A stretch of DNA of 35,982 nucleotides, taken from Caulobacter vibrioides (lineage in GTDB: Bacteria > Pseudomonadota > Alphaproteobacteria > Caulobacterales > Caulobacteraceae). Below the pieces are notes generated by a model. The model searched no databases. It was not told the origin of the DNA and saw nothing but the letters and a program-made list of their open reading frames with translations. Numbering within the stretch: the first letter of the stretch is position 1; every line of letters starts with the position of its first letter. The stretch spans positions 1 through 35,982 of the forward strand of contig LNIY01000102.1 of assembly GCA_001449105.1 (NCBI GenBank), in the 5' to 3' direction. Shown here one piece after another: positions 26,396 through 33,712 of this stretch. The position numbers were made by a program, and so were the translations under genes.

Positions 26396-27724
26396 GTGAC
26401 GAAGCTCTATCCCGTGATCCTGTGCGGCGGTTCGGGCACGCGCCTGTGGCCGGCCTCGCGCCTGGATCGCCCCAAGCAGTTCCTCAAGCTGCTCGGCCCG
26501 CATTCCAGCTTCCAGGAAACCCTGCTGCGCGTGCGCGACCTCGCCGCCGGCCAGGAGATCATCATCGTCACCGGCGCGGCGATGATCGACTTCGTGCGCG
26601 AGCAGGCGCGCGAGATCGACACCCCAGTCGTCGTGCTGGTCGAGCCGGAGGCCCGCGACTCCGCGCCCGCCGTGGCCGCCGCCGCGGCCTATGTCGAGGC
26701 CCTCGACCCCGACGCCGTGGTCCTGATGCTGGCCGCCGACCACCATGTGGGCGAGGTGGAGCTGTTCAAGGACGCCGCCCGGCTGGCCGCCCAGGCGGCG
26801 GGCAAGGGCCTGATCGTCACCTTCGGGGTGCGTCCCACGGGTCCGGCCACCGGCTTCGGCTACATCCGCCCCGGCGCGGCGCTCGACGCCGAGGGCGTGT
26901 TCAAGGTCGCCGCCTTCGTCGAGAAGCCCGACCTGCCCCTGGCCAGGACCTATGTCAGCCAGGGCTATCTTTGGAACAGCGGCAACTTCGCCTTCAAGGC
27001 CTCGACCATGCTGGCCGAACTGGACGCCTTCGAGCCGCGCATCGCCCAGGCCGCCCGCGACGCCGTGGCCAAGGCCGAACGGGGCGACCCGGATGCCGCC
27101 TGCCTGCGGCTGGATCCCGCCAGCTTCGCCCAGGCGCCGAAGAAATCCCTCGACTACGCGGTCATGGAGCGCACCGCCCTGGCCGCCGTGGTCCCCGCCG
27201 CGTTCAGCTGGTCGGACCTGGGGGCCTGGGACGCCATCTGGGGCGCCTCGCCCCAGGACGGCCACGGCAACGCCGCCCAGGGCGACGTCACCCTCGTCGA
27301 CTCCCGGGGCGTCCTGGCCCGCTCCACGGGGCCCTTCGTCGGCGTGATCGGCGTCTCCGACCTGATGATCGTGGCCGAGCCCGACGCGGTGCTGATCTGC
27401 CGCCGGGACGACGCCCAGGCGGTCAAGACCCTGGTCGACCGCCTCAAGGCCAACGGCCGCGACCTGGCCCAGCGCCACCCGGTCTCGGAGGCCGGCGGCG
27501 TCGAGCGGCGGGTGCTCAGCCATTCGGCGCAGGCCCGCGTCGAGATGTGGCGGTTCGCGGCCGGCGCCAGCGTCGACGCGGCCGGCGCGCACGTCCAGGT
27601 GCTGCAGGGCCGCCTGCGCGCCCGGGAGCGCGACCTCGGCAAGGGCGACTTCGTCGCGCTCGAGGCCGGTCAGCCCCTGGCCGCCCTTGAGCCGTCGACG
27701 GTGCTGGTCACGACCTTTTCGTGA
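26396..27724 (+). CDS. manC: Mannose-1-phosphate guanylyltransferase
   Basis: Makes GDP-mannose from GTP and mannose-1-phosphate, the precursor of GDP-sugars such as fucose or perosamine. It has 442 residues. The nucleotidyltransferase loop is ILCGGSGTRLWP (G11-R16 core) with DRPKQFLKL. Later come FVEKPD (175-179) and YLWNSGNFAFK. The C-terminal cupin-like part (about 360-442) is shorter and more divergent than in the fused enzymes of about 470-480 residues that also have isomerase activity, so that activity may be lost. The adjacent AGE-family isomerase could replace it. It starts at a GTG with AAGGGA upstream, and its 3' end overlaps the convergent AGE gene by 17 bp. Confidence 0.93.
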   Translation: MTKLYPVILCGGSGTRLWPASRLDRPKQFLKLLGPHSSFQETLLRVRDLAAGQEIIIVTGAAMIDFVREQAREIDTPVVVLVEPEARDSAPAVAAAAAYVEALDPDAVVLMLAADHHVGEVELFKDAARLAAQAAGKGLIVTFGVRPTGPATGFGYIRPGAALDAEGVFKVAAFVEKPDLPLARTYVSQGYLWNSGNFAFKASTMLAELDAFEPRIAQAARDAVAKAERGDPDAACLRLDPASFAQAPKKSLDYAVMERTALAAVVPAAFSWSDLGAWDAIWGASPQDGHGNAAQGDVTLVDSRGVLARSTGPFVGVIGVSDLMIVAEPDAVLICRRDDAQAVKTLVDRLKANGRDLAQRHPVSEAGGVERRVLSHSAQARVEMWRFAAGASVDAAGAHVQVLQGRLRARERDLGKGDFVALEAGQPLAALEPSTVLVTTFS

Positions 27725-28874
27725 CGTAGCGGTCCAGCTCCAGGATCGCGCAGACGATGTGGTAGAACGAGCTGGCCGGAGCGGCCTCGTCGACGAAGCT
27801 CCCGTCGGCCTGCAGCTTGTCGCGCCACAGGCCCGGTACGGCGACGTCGAAATACTTCAGCAGCGCCTCGGCCCCGTCGGCCGCGGTCTCGGCATAGACC
27901 GCCTGCCCCGTCACGTCGGCGGCCAGCACGCCGGCCTTGATCCATTCGGTCTGGGCCCACAGGCGCGCGACGTCGTCGTGCACGCTCATGTCGTCCAGCA
28001 GGGCGAAGATCGCCACGCCGCGCGCCGGGTCGACGCCGGGACCCTTGCCGATCTCGATCATCCGCAGCGCGGCGGCCTTGGCGTCCTCGCGGCCGGCCAG
28101 GGCGCTCCAGCGCAGCAGCAGCCAGGCCCACTCGAACTGGTGTCCGGGCTCGACGATGCGGCCCGCGACGCCCGGGGCCGGGTTCCAGTCGCCGTCATAA
28201 TATTCGCGCAGGCCGCCGCTCGCAGGATCGATGAACTTCGACAGCGCCAGCTCGGCGATCTCGTCGGCCATGGCGCGCCAGCCACCGTCGGCGTCGGCGT
28301 CGCCGCCCGCCTCCACCCAGGCCAGGCTGGCCTCGAACATGTGCATGTGCGGGTTGGACAGCAGCGGCACGGTGCGCGGAACGCTCTCCTCGAAGCCAGC
28401 CACCGGGTGCTTCAGCTTGGCGTGAAGCGCTTCGCGCAGCTCCAGGGCGATGCGCGGCAGGTCCTCGCGCTCGGGCAGGGCCTGGCTGGCCAGGGCCAGG
28501 CCGAACAGCCCGAAGGCCTGGTCGTAGAGGTCGACCTTGTCGTCCAGCGGCGCGCCGTCCGAGGCCACCAGGGTGCGGAAGAAGCCGTCGGGCCGGCGAT
28601 AGCAGCGCAGGTAGAAGTCCAGGCCGTGGGCCAGGGCCTCGCGCCACGGGCCGTCCCAGCCCAGCAGGCCGGCGGCGGCGTAGGAATATATCTGCCGGGG
28701 CTGCACCCGGGCCCGGCGCGGCGCCTCGACCGGCGTTCCGTCCAGGGCGATCTTCTCGAAGAACCCGCCCTTGTCGTGGTCAGCGCCGACCGTCCACCAC
28801 AGCGGGAAGGCCTCGTCCAGGGCCCAGGCCTTGAGGCGGTCGCGAAGGCTGACGAGACGGGCGGGCACGGTCAT
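27708..28874 (-). CDS. AGE-family isomerase/epimerase, likely mannose-6-phosphate isomerase
   Basis: A 388-residue alpha/alpha-barrel protein of the N-acylglucosamine 2-epimerase family. The catalytic histidines are visible: H176 and H178 (SNPHMHMFEA), H245 (EPGHQFEWAW) and H372 (SSFYHIVCAI). RARVQPRQIYSYA and DLYDQAFGLFGLA are typical of family members that interconvert hexose or hexose-6-phosphate aldoses and ketoses. The tail-to-tail position with the guanylyltransferase gene suggests conversion of fructose-6-phosphate to mannose-6-phosphate for GDP-mannose, as reported for AGE-type isomerases in alphaproteobacteria. A mannose isomerase or cellobiose epimerase is the alternative. The ATG at 28874 has a textbook AGGAG seven bases upstream, which rules out the longer frame. 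Confidence 0.87.
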   Translation of the reverse strand: MTVPARLVSLRDRLKAWALDEAFPLWWTVGADHDKGGFFEKIALDGTPVEAPRRARVQPRQIYSYAAAGLLGWDGPWREALAHGLDFYLRCYRRPDGFFRTLVASDGAPLDDKVDLYDQAFGLFGLALASQALPEREDLPRIALELREALHAKLKHPVAGFEESVPRTVPLLSNPHMHMFEASLAWVEAGGDADADGGWRAMADEIAELALSKFIDPASGGLREYYDGDWNPAPGVAGRIVEPGHQFEWAWLLLRWSALAGREDAKAAALRMIEIGKGPGVDPARGVAIFALLDDMSVHDDVARLWAQTEWIKAGVLAADVTGQAVYAETAADGAEALLKYFDVAVPGLWRDKLQADGSFVDEAAPASSFYHIVCAILELDRYVTKRS

Positions 28875-28957
28875 GCGGTTCTCCTGGGATCGTGCGTTTC
28901 TAGCGGCCGGCGCCCGCCGCGCAACCCTCCGCTTGTGACAGGCCCGCCCTTCCCCTA

Positions 28958-29536
28958 ATGGCTGGAGCCATGCCCGATCCAGCGCCACTGAAAGCCGTCT
29001 TCTTCGACCGCGACGGCGTGCTGAACGTAGACCACGGCTATGTCCACGATCCGGCCGACCTGGAATGGGTGGCCGGAGCCCGCGAGGCCGTCGCGGCCCT
29101 GACCGCCGCCGGCGTGCGCTCGATCGTCGTCACCAACCAGTCCGGCGTCGCGCGCGGCTACTACGGCGAGGACGCGGTCCACGCCCTGCACGCCCACATG
29201 CAGGGCGAGCTTGCGGCCATGGGCGGCGCGATCGCGGCCTTCTACCATTGCCCGTTCCACGAGAACGCCGTCGTCGAGGCCTATCGCTGCGACGACCACC
29301 CCGACCGCAAGCCCAACCCCGGCATGATCCTGCGAGGCCTGGCCGAGAACGGCCTGTCGCCCGAGGACTGCGTGCTGGTCGGCGACAACGAGAGCGACGT
29401 CGAGGCGGCCCGCCGGGCCGGGATGCCGGGGTTCCTGTTCGAGGGCGGCGACCTCCTGGCCTTCCTGAAGGCCAGGTTGGGGCCGCGCTTCCCCACCCCT
29501 GCCCCGCCCTCCGGCGGGAGCGGGACGGCGGCGTGA
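28958..29536 (+). CDS. HAD-family histidinol/heptose bisphosphate phosphatase (GmhB-like)
   Basis: A 192-residue HAD hydrolase of the histidinol-phosphatase/GmhB family, which removes a phosphate from sugar bisphosphates. Motif I is FFDRDGVLN with D17 and D19, motif II is VTNQSGVARG, and VGDNESDVEAA gives the last acidic motif. DRKPNPGM contains the motif III lysine. GmhB normally binds zinc with C-x-H...C-x-C. Here the loop reads C98-PF-H101 ... C111-DD-H114, a changed ligand set. The start could be 28958 or the ATG at 28970. Neither has a clean ribosome site. It overlaps the next gene by GTGA. The true substrate, heptose bisphosphate or another sugar phosphate, is open. No heptose synthesis partner gene is in the window. 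Confidence 0.82.
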   Translation: MAGAMPDPAPLKAVFFDRDGVLNVDHGYVHDPADLEWVAGAREAVAALTAAGVRSIVVTNQSGVARGYYGEDAVHALHAHMQGELAAMGGAIAAFYHCPFHENAVVEAYRCDDHPDRKPNPGMILRGLAENGLSPEDCVLVGDNESDVEAARRAGMPGFLFEGGDLLAFLKARLGPRFPTPAPPSGGSGTAA

Positions 29537-30411
29537 TCCGCATCCTGCAGTTCGGCGCGACCGGCCAGGTGGGCCAGGCGATGATCGCCGCGGCCGACGG
29601 CCGCGCGACGCTGCGGGCCCTGTCCCGACAGGACGTCGACCTCGCCGACACGGCGGCCGTCGAACGCGCGATCGCCGGCGCCGATTGCGACCTCGTCCTC
29701 AACTGCGCGGGCTTCACCCTGGTCGACAAGGCCGAGGCCGAGCCGGAGGCCGCGCGGGCGGCCAACGCCCTGGCCCCGGCGGCCATGGCCCGCGCCTGCG
29801 CGGCCCGCGGCCTGCCGCTGGTCCACCTGTCCACCGACTGCGTGTTCGACGGGGCGCTGGATCGCCCCTATCGCGAGGACGATCCGCCCAACCCGCTGTC
29901 GGTCTACGGCCGCACCAAGCGCGACGGCGAGACGGCGGTCCTGGCCTGGGACAAGGGCGTGGTCCTGCGGGTCTCCTGGGTGTTCTCCCGCTACGGCCGC
30001 AACTTCCTGCGCGCCATGCTGCAGCTTGGCCGGACGCGGGACGAGCTGCGCCTGGTCGCCGACCAGCGCGGCTGCCCCACCGACGCGGTCGCCCTGGCCG
30101 AGTTCATCCTGCGGGCCGCGCCGCGCTGGACCGCCGCCGAACGCGGGGACTCGGCCTTCGGCCTCTTCCATTTCAACAACGGCGAGGCGACCTCCCGCCA
30201 CGACATGGCGCTCGCCGCCCTGGCGCGCGATCCCCGGACGCGCGCGCGGGTGATCGCCGTCGCCAAGGCCGATTTCCCCGAGCCCGCGGCGCGTCCGCTC
30301 AACGGCGCGCTGGACAGCGGCAAGGTCGCGGCGGTGTTCGGCTGGCGTTCGCAGCCCTGGGCGCCGGCCGTGGCGCACGCCGCCGACCAGATCCTCGCCG
30401 AAGGCGTCTGA
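29533..30411 (+). CDS. rfbD: dTDP-4-dehydrorhamnose reductase-like SDR
   Basis: A 292-residue extended SDR like RmlD/RfbD, which reduces dTDP-4-keto-rhamnose to dTDP-rhamnose. The cofactor motif is GATGQVG at 8-14. LSTDCVFDG and Y125-GRT-K129 form the active site, and RVSWVFSRYGRNFLR is a family block. The GTG start at 29533 overlaps the phosphatase stop by four bases, showing translational coupling. The partners RmlA, RmlB and RmlC are absent from the window. The usual STDYVFDG reads STDCVFDG here. A related role, such as reduction of another 4-keto nucleotide sugar, cannot be excluded. Confidence 0.88.
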   Translation: MIRILQFGATGQVGQAMIAAADGRATLRALSRQDVDLADTAAVERAIAGADCDLVLNCAGFTLVDKAEAEPEAARAANALAPAAMARACAARGLPLVHLSTDCVFDGALDRPYREDDPPNPLSVYGRTKRDGETAVLAWDKGVVLRVSWVFSRYGRNFLRAMLQLGRTRDELRLVADQRGCPTDAVALAEFILRAAPRWTAAERGDSAFGLFHFNNGEATSRHDMALAALARDPRTRARVIAVAKADFPEPAARPLNGALDSGKVAAVFGWRSQPWAPAVAHAADQILAEGV

Positions 30412-30493
30412 ACCGCGCGAAATCCTGGCGCGGACGTCGCCGAGCGGCTAAACCCGACCGCAAATTCCTTCAAGAAAAGGCCCGCGCCGAGCC

Positions 30494-31147
30494 ATGCAGA
30501 TCTTCCTCGACAGCACCGACACCAAGGTCATCGCCGACTTCGCCGCGACCGGCCTGATCGACGGCGTCACCACCAACCCGACCCTGATCGCCAAGTCGGG
30601 CCGTCCGATGCTCGAAGTCATCGCCGAGATCTGCGACCTCGTCCCCGGCCCGATCAGCGCCGAAGTCGCCGCCACCACCGCCGACGCCATGATCGCCGAA
30701 GGCGCCAAGCTGGCCCAGATCGCCCCGAACGTCGTGATCAAGCTGCCGCTCACCCGCGACGGCCTGATCGCCTGCGGCCACTTCGCCAACGAAGGCGTCA
30801 AGACCAACGTCACCCTGTGCTTCTCGCCGGCCCAGGCCCTGCTGGCCGGCAAGGCCGGCGCCACCTACGTCTCGCCGTTCATCGGCCGCCTGGACGACTA
30901 CGGCTTCGACGGCATGGACCTGATCCGCGACATCCGCGCGATCTACGACAACTACGGCTACGAGACCGAGATCCTGGCCGCCTCGGTGCGCAACACCGTC
31001 CACGTCAAGGAAGCCGCCATCGCCGGCGCCGACGTCGTGACCATCCCGCCGGCCGTGTTCGGCGACATGTTCAAGCACCCGCTGACCGACAAGGGCCTGG
31101 AGCAGTTCCTGAAGGATTGGGCCGGCACCGGCCAATCCATCCTGTAA
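30494..31147 (+). CDS. tal: Transaldolase, short (TalC/MipB) type
   Basis: A 217-residue class I aldolase of the small transaldolase/fructose-6-phosphate aldolase family. The Schiff-base lysine is K83 in [15 protein letters not shown] and [12 protein letters not shown] are family blocks. Two positions separate the subfamilies: the residue two before the strand end, Gln59 in FSA, is E57 here (SAEVAATT), and Tyr131 of FSA is F129 here. Both favour true transaldolase. It moves a dihydroxyacetone unit between sugar phosphates in the pentose-phosphate pathway, complementing the transketolase at 22114. It lies 82 bp after rfbD and ends before a strong terminator. Confidence 0.93.
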   Translation: MQIFLDSTDTKVIADFAATGLIDGVTTNPTLIAKSGRPMLEVIAEICDLVPGPISAEVAATTADAMIAEGAKLAQIAPNVVIKLPLTRDGLIACGHFANEGVKTNVTLCFSPAQALLAGKAGATYVSPFIGRLDDYGFDGMDLIRDIRAIYDNYGYETEILAASVRNTVHVKEAAIAGADVVTIPPAVFGDMFKHPLTDKGLEQFLKDWAGTGQSIL

Positions 31148-31206
31148 CCGGCCATCCTGTAGCTCGACGATTTTCTGATCGCCGCAACCCGTTGCGGCGC
31201 AAGGCG

Positions 31207-31239
31207 CGGCCCCGGATTCGTCCGGGGCCGTTTCTTTTT
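31207..31239 (+). terminator. Intrinsic terminator after transaldolase
   Basis: CGGCCCCGGA (31207-31216) and TCCGGGGCCG (31221-31230) form a perfect 10-bp stem with loop TTCG, followed by TTTCTTTTT. This is a textbook rho-independent terminator about 60 bp after the transaldolase stop codon. Confidence 0.95.
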
Positions 31240-31314
31240 GCGGCTGCGAAGGTGGTTCGCAAACGCGAATTCGCGCGTTAGGGTCCGGAAACCTCGATTT
31301 TGAGGAGCGCGCCC

Positions 31315-31548
31315 ATGAAAGCCGCCGACATCGCCATCGACATCTGCCTGGCCTCCGCCGACGAGGCCTTGCGGTTCTCGCGTTTCGTGCAGAGCTTCCT
31401 GGCCAGCAACGGCTTTCCGTTCGTGATGATCCACAACACCCCCGAGCTCGGCGCCGAGCGCCGCAAGGTGGTGTTCGAGGACGCCGGCGTCGGCCACAAG
31501 TTCGCGCGCGAATGGCGGATGGACCGGCTGGCGGCCGCCGGGGCCTGA
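31315..31548 (+). CDS. Small conserved-looking protein of unknown function
   Basis: A 77-residue protein I do not recognise. GAGGAG at 31302-31307 gives a good ribosome site for the ATG at 31315, and codon use is like the neighbours, so I treat it as real. The sequence has no signal peptide or membrane segment. It looks like a small alpha/beta protein, with a Ser/Asp/Glu-rich start (AIDICLASADEALRFSR), a hydrophobic middle (FVMIHNTPEL) and a basic C-terminus (HKFAREWRMDRL). It lies between the transaldolase terminator and the transsulfuration genes and has its own short upstream region. The 86-bp gap to the next gene does not show whether they form one transcript. Confidence 0.6.
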   Translation: MKAADIAIDICLASADEALRFSRFVQSFLASNGFPFVMIHNTPELGAERRKVVFEDAGVGHKFAREWRMDRLAAAGA

Positions 31549-31634
31549 CGGTCAAGCTTCGAGAACGGCGTTTCCTGTTTCCGATTTTGGGCGTTACACA
31601 GGGTGATCGTTTCGCTTCACCCCAGAGTCGCGCC

Positions 31635-33047
31635 ATGAACGACCCCAAATTCGCTCTTCCTCCGGTCGCCGCTTCCGCGCTCGACATGATCGGCCGTACG
31701 CCGATGCTGGAGGTGCGCAACCTCGACACCGGACCCTGCCGGCTGTTTCTGAAGCTGGAGAGCCAGAACCCGGGCGGCTCGATCAAGGACCGCGTGGCCC
31801 GCTCGATGATCGAGGCGGCCGAGGCCGACGGCAGCCTCAAGCCCGGCGGTACGATCATCGAGGCGACGGCCGGCAACACCGGCCTGGGCCTGGCCCAGGT
31901 GGCGACGCTGAAGGGCTACAGGCTGATCCTGATCGTCCCCGACAAGATGGCGCGCGAGAAGATCCTGCACCTGCGGGCCATGGGCGTGGACGTGCGCCTG
32001 ACCCGCAGCGACGTCGGCAAGGGCCACCCCGAATACTACCAGGACATGGCCCAGACCCTGGCCCAGTCGATCCCCGGCGCGATCTACGTCAACCAGTTCT
32101 CCAACCCCGCCAACCCGCTGGCCCACGAGACCGGCACCGGCCCGGAGATCCTCGACCAGATGGACGGCGACGTCGACGCCGTGGTCGTCGGCGTCGGCTC
32201 CGGCGGCACCCTGACCGGCGTCGGCCGCTTCCTGGCCAAGGCCTCGCCCAAGACGAAGATGGTGCTGGCCGACCCCGTCGGCTCGATCCTCTGCGACTAC
32301 GTGGCGACCGGAACCTACGGCGAGGCCGGCTCCTGGATCGTCGAGGGCATCGGCGAGGACTTCATCCCCGACAACGCCCAGATGGACCTGGTCTCGAAGG
32401 CCTATTCGATCAGCGACCGCGAGAGCGTCGACACCGCCCGCCTGCTGCTGCGCAAGGAAGGCGTGCTGGCCGGCTCGTCCTCGGGCTGCCTGCTGGCCGC
32501 GGCCCTGAAGTACTGCCGCGAACAGACGCAGCCCCAGCGGGTGGTGACCCTGGTCTGCGACACCGGCGCCAAGTACCTGACCAAGATGTTCAACGACATG
32601 TGGCTGGCCGCGCACGGCTTCGACCACCGCGAGCTGCACGGCGACCTGCGCGACCTGATCGCCAAGCGCTACGCCGACGGCGGCGTGATCGCCATCGGCC
32701 CGCAGGACACGCTGCTGACCGCCTACAACCGCATGCGCTCGTCCGACATCAGCCAGCTGCCGGTGGTCGACGCCGGCCGGCTGGTCGGCATCCTCGACGA
32801 GAGCGACATCCTGGCCGCCGTCGAGGGCGGCGACGAGCAGCACGACGAGCACCGGGGCGCCCGCTTCAAGACCTCGGTCGCCGACGCCATGACCCGCGAG
32901 ATCCGCACCCTGCAGGCCCACCAGGGCGTCGAGGCCCTGCCCGAGGTGTTCGATCGCGACGAGGTGGCCCTGGTGGTCGACGGCGACGAATTCGTCGGTG
33001 TCATCACCCGCGTCGACCTGATCAACCACCTGCGGCTGGAGGCGTGA
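31635..33047 (+). CDS. cbs: Cystathionine beta-synthase (PLP enzyme with CBS-domain pair)
   Basis: A PLP enzyme that condenses homocysteine and serine to cystathionine, or acts as an O-acetylserine sulfhydrylase. It has 470 residues. The catalytic lysine is K51 in NPGGSIKDR. EATAGNTGLGLA binds the substrate carboxylate, and GVGSGGTLTGVG binds the PLP phosphate. Two CBS motifs fill about 345-465 (DISQLPVVDAGRLVGILDESD and ALVVDGDEFVGVITRVDLI), which suggests nucleotide or S-adenosylmethionine sensing. Unlike the animal enzyme there is no haem domain. The ATG at 31635 is used because family similarity starts there. GGGTGA/TCACCC (31601-31622) could pair in the short leader. With the gamma-lyase gene downstream it supports reverse transsulfuration from methionine to cysteine. 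Confidence 0.9.
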   Translation: MNDPKFALPPVAASALDMIGRTPMLEVRNLDTGPCRLFLKLESQNPGGSIKDRVARSMIEAAEADGSLKPGGTIIEATAGNTGLGLAQVATLKGYRLILIVPDKMAREKILHLRAMGVDVRLTRSDVGKGHPEYYQDMAQTLAQSIPGAIYVNQFSNPANPLAHETGTGPEILDQMDGDVDAVVVGVGSGGTLTGVGRFLAKASPKTKMVLADPVGSILCDYVATGTYGEAGSWIVEGIGEDFIPDNAQMDLVSKAYSISDRESVDTARLLLRKEGVLAGSSSGCLLAAALKYCREQTQPQRVVTLVCDTGAKYLTKMFNDMWLAAHGFDHRELHGDLRDLIAKRYADGGVIAIGPQDTLLTAYNRMRSSDISQLPVVDAGRLVGILDESDILAAVEGGDEQHDEHRGARFKTSVADAMTREIRTLQAHQGVEALPEVFDRDEVALVVDGDEFVGVITRVDLINHLRLEA

Positions 33048-33081
33048 GAACGTTGCGGAAATGTTCTCGCGGAGTCATGGT

Positions 33082-33102
33082 GCGATCCGACATGAGGATC
33101 GC
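33082..33102 (+). promoter_or_regulatory. Inverted-repeat operator candidate of the ParDE pair
   Basis: GCGATCC (33082-33088) and GGATCGC (33096-33102) are perfect inverted half-sites with a seven-base spacer. The right arm overlaps the GAGGAT ribosome site of the parD-like gene. ParD-type antitoxins bind such sites as dimers to repress their own operon, so autoregulation is the likely role. Confidence 0.5.
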
Positions 33103-33108
33103 GTGCCC

Positions 33109-33375
33109 ATGAACGTAAAATTGTCGCCGGACTTCGAGAAACTCGCCGAGGAATGCGTCGCGGAAGGCCGCTTTGACGCTATCGACGACGTGGTCGACGC
33201 AGCCCTGCATCTGTTCCAGGATCAGGAAATGCGGCGGCGAGCGTTCATTCAGTCACTGAAGGACGCCGAGGAAGAGTCGGAACGCGAGGGCTATGTCACC
33301 CTGGAAGAGGTGATGGCCGACATGGACGCGATCATCGCTGCGGCGGAAGCCTCCGAAGCCGTCCAGGCCGACTAA
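33109..33375 (+). CDS. parD: ParD-type antitoxin
   Basis: An 88-residue antitoxin of the ParD/CopG-like group. The N-terminal part begins MNVKLSPDFEKLAEECVAEG, a ribbon-helix-helix pattern, followed by a helix (DAIDDVVDAALHLFQDQE) as in ParD proteins that carry the (F/Y)xxxxEVVREALR-like block. The C-terminal half is acidic (EEESEREGYVTLEEVMADMD) and probably wraps the toxin. The ATG at 33109 follows GAGGAT by about ten bases and starts at the conserved MNVKLSP. The toxin gene starts at the very next base after the stop (TAAGTG), which ensures coupled expression. Confidence 0.85.
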   Translation: MNVKLSPDFEKLAEECVAEGRFDAIDDVVDAALHLFQDQEMRRRAFIQSLKDAEEESEREGYVTLEEVMADMDAIIAAAEASEAVQAD

Positions 33376-33696
33376 GTGCCGCCCGCCCGTCTGACGCTGC
33401 AAGCTCGCCGTGACTTGAAGGCCGCGTCCGTCGCGATAGCCGCCAATAGCGCATGGGCCGCTCGGCGCTTCCAGACCCTGGTGAAAGACCTGTTGATCAG
33501 GCTCGGCGAATATCCGGAAATCGGCGTCGAACGGCCCGAAGTCGTAGGCCCGCCTTACCGGTTCGCGGCCCTTCACGGCTTCCCCTACCTTGCCGTCTAC
33601 AATTGCCGCCGTCAGCCGCCGCTGATCGTGCGCATCCCCCACGGCGCCCAAGATCTGGCGGATCTGCTTCGTGATCTGCCGCTGACCGACGCCTGA
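33376..33696 (+). CDS. parE: ParE-type toxin
   Basis: A 106-residue toxin of the ParE/RelE superfamily. It opens with ARLTLQARRDLKAAS (strand then helix). It has PEIGVERPEV and RFAALHGFPYLAVYNC, and ends with VRIPHGAQDLADLL, in which the RIPH-x-QD block is the typical ParE/RelE C-terminal signature. Several ParE proteins inhibit DNA gyrase, but that cannot be inferred for this member. It uses a GTG start touching the antitoxin stop. The frame is intact and nothing suggests decay. The pair sits between two genes of one pathway, with 16 bp to the next start. Confidence 0.87.
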   Translation: MPPARLTLQARRDLKAASVAIAANSAWAARRFQTLVKDLLIRLGEYPEIGVERPEVVGPPYRFAALHGFPYLAVYNCRRQPPLIVRIPHGAQDLADLLRDLPLTDA

Positions 33697-33712
33697 ACCC
33701 AAGAAGGCCCGC

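Noticed and set aside
28958..30411. A complete heptose or dTDP-rhamnose operon
   Set aside because: Only a GmhB-like phosphatase and an RmlD-like reductase are present. gmhA, hldE and rmlABC are missing from the window.
30494..31147. Annotation as fructose-6-phosphate aldolase
   Set aside because: E57 and F129 replace the Gln and Tyr that mark true FSA, so transaldolase is favoured.
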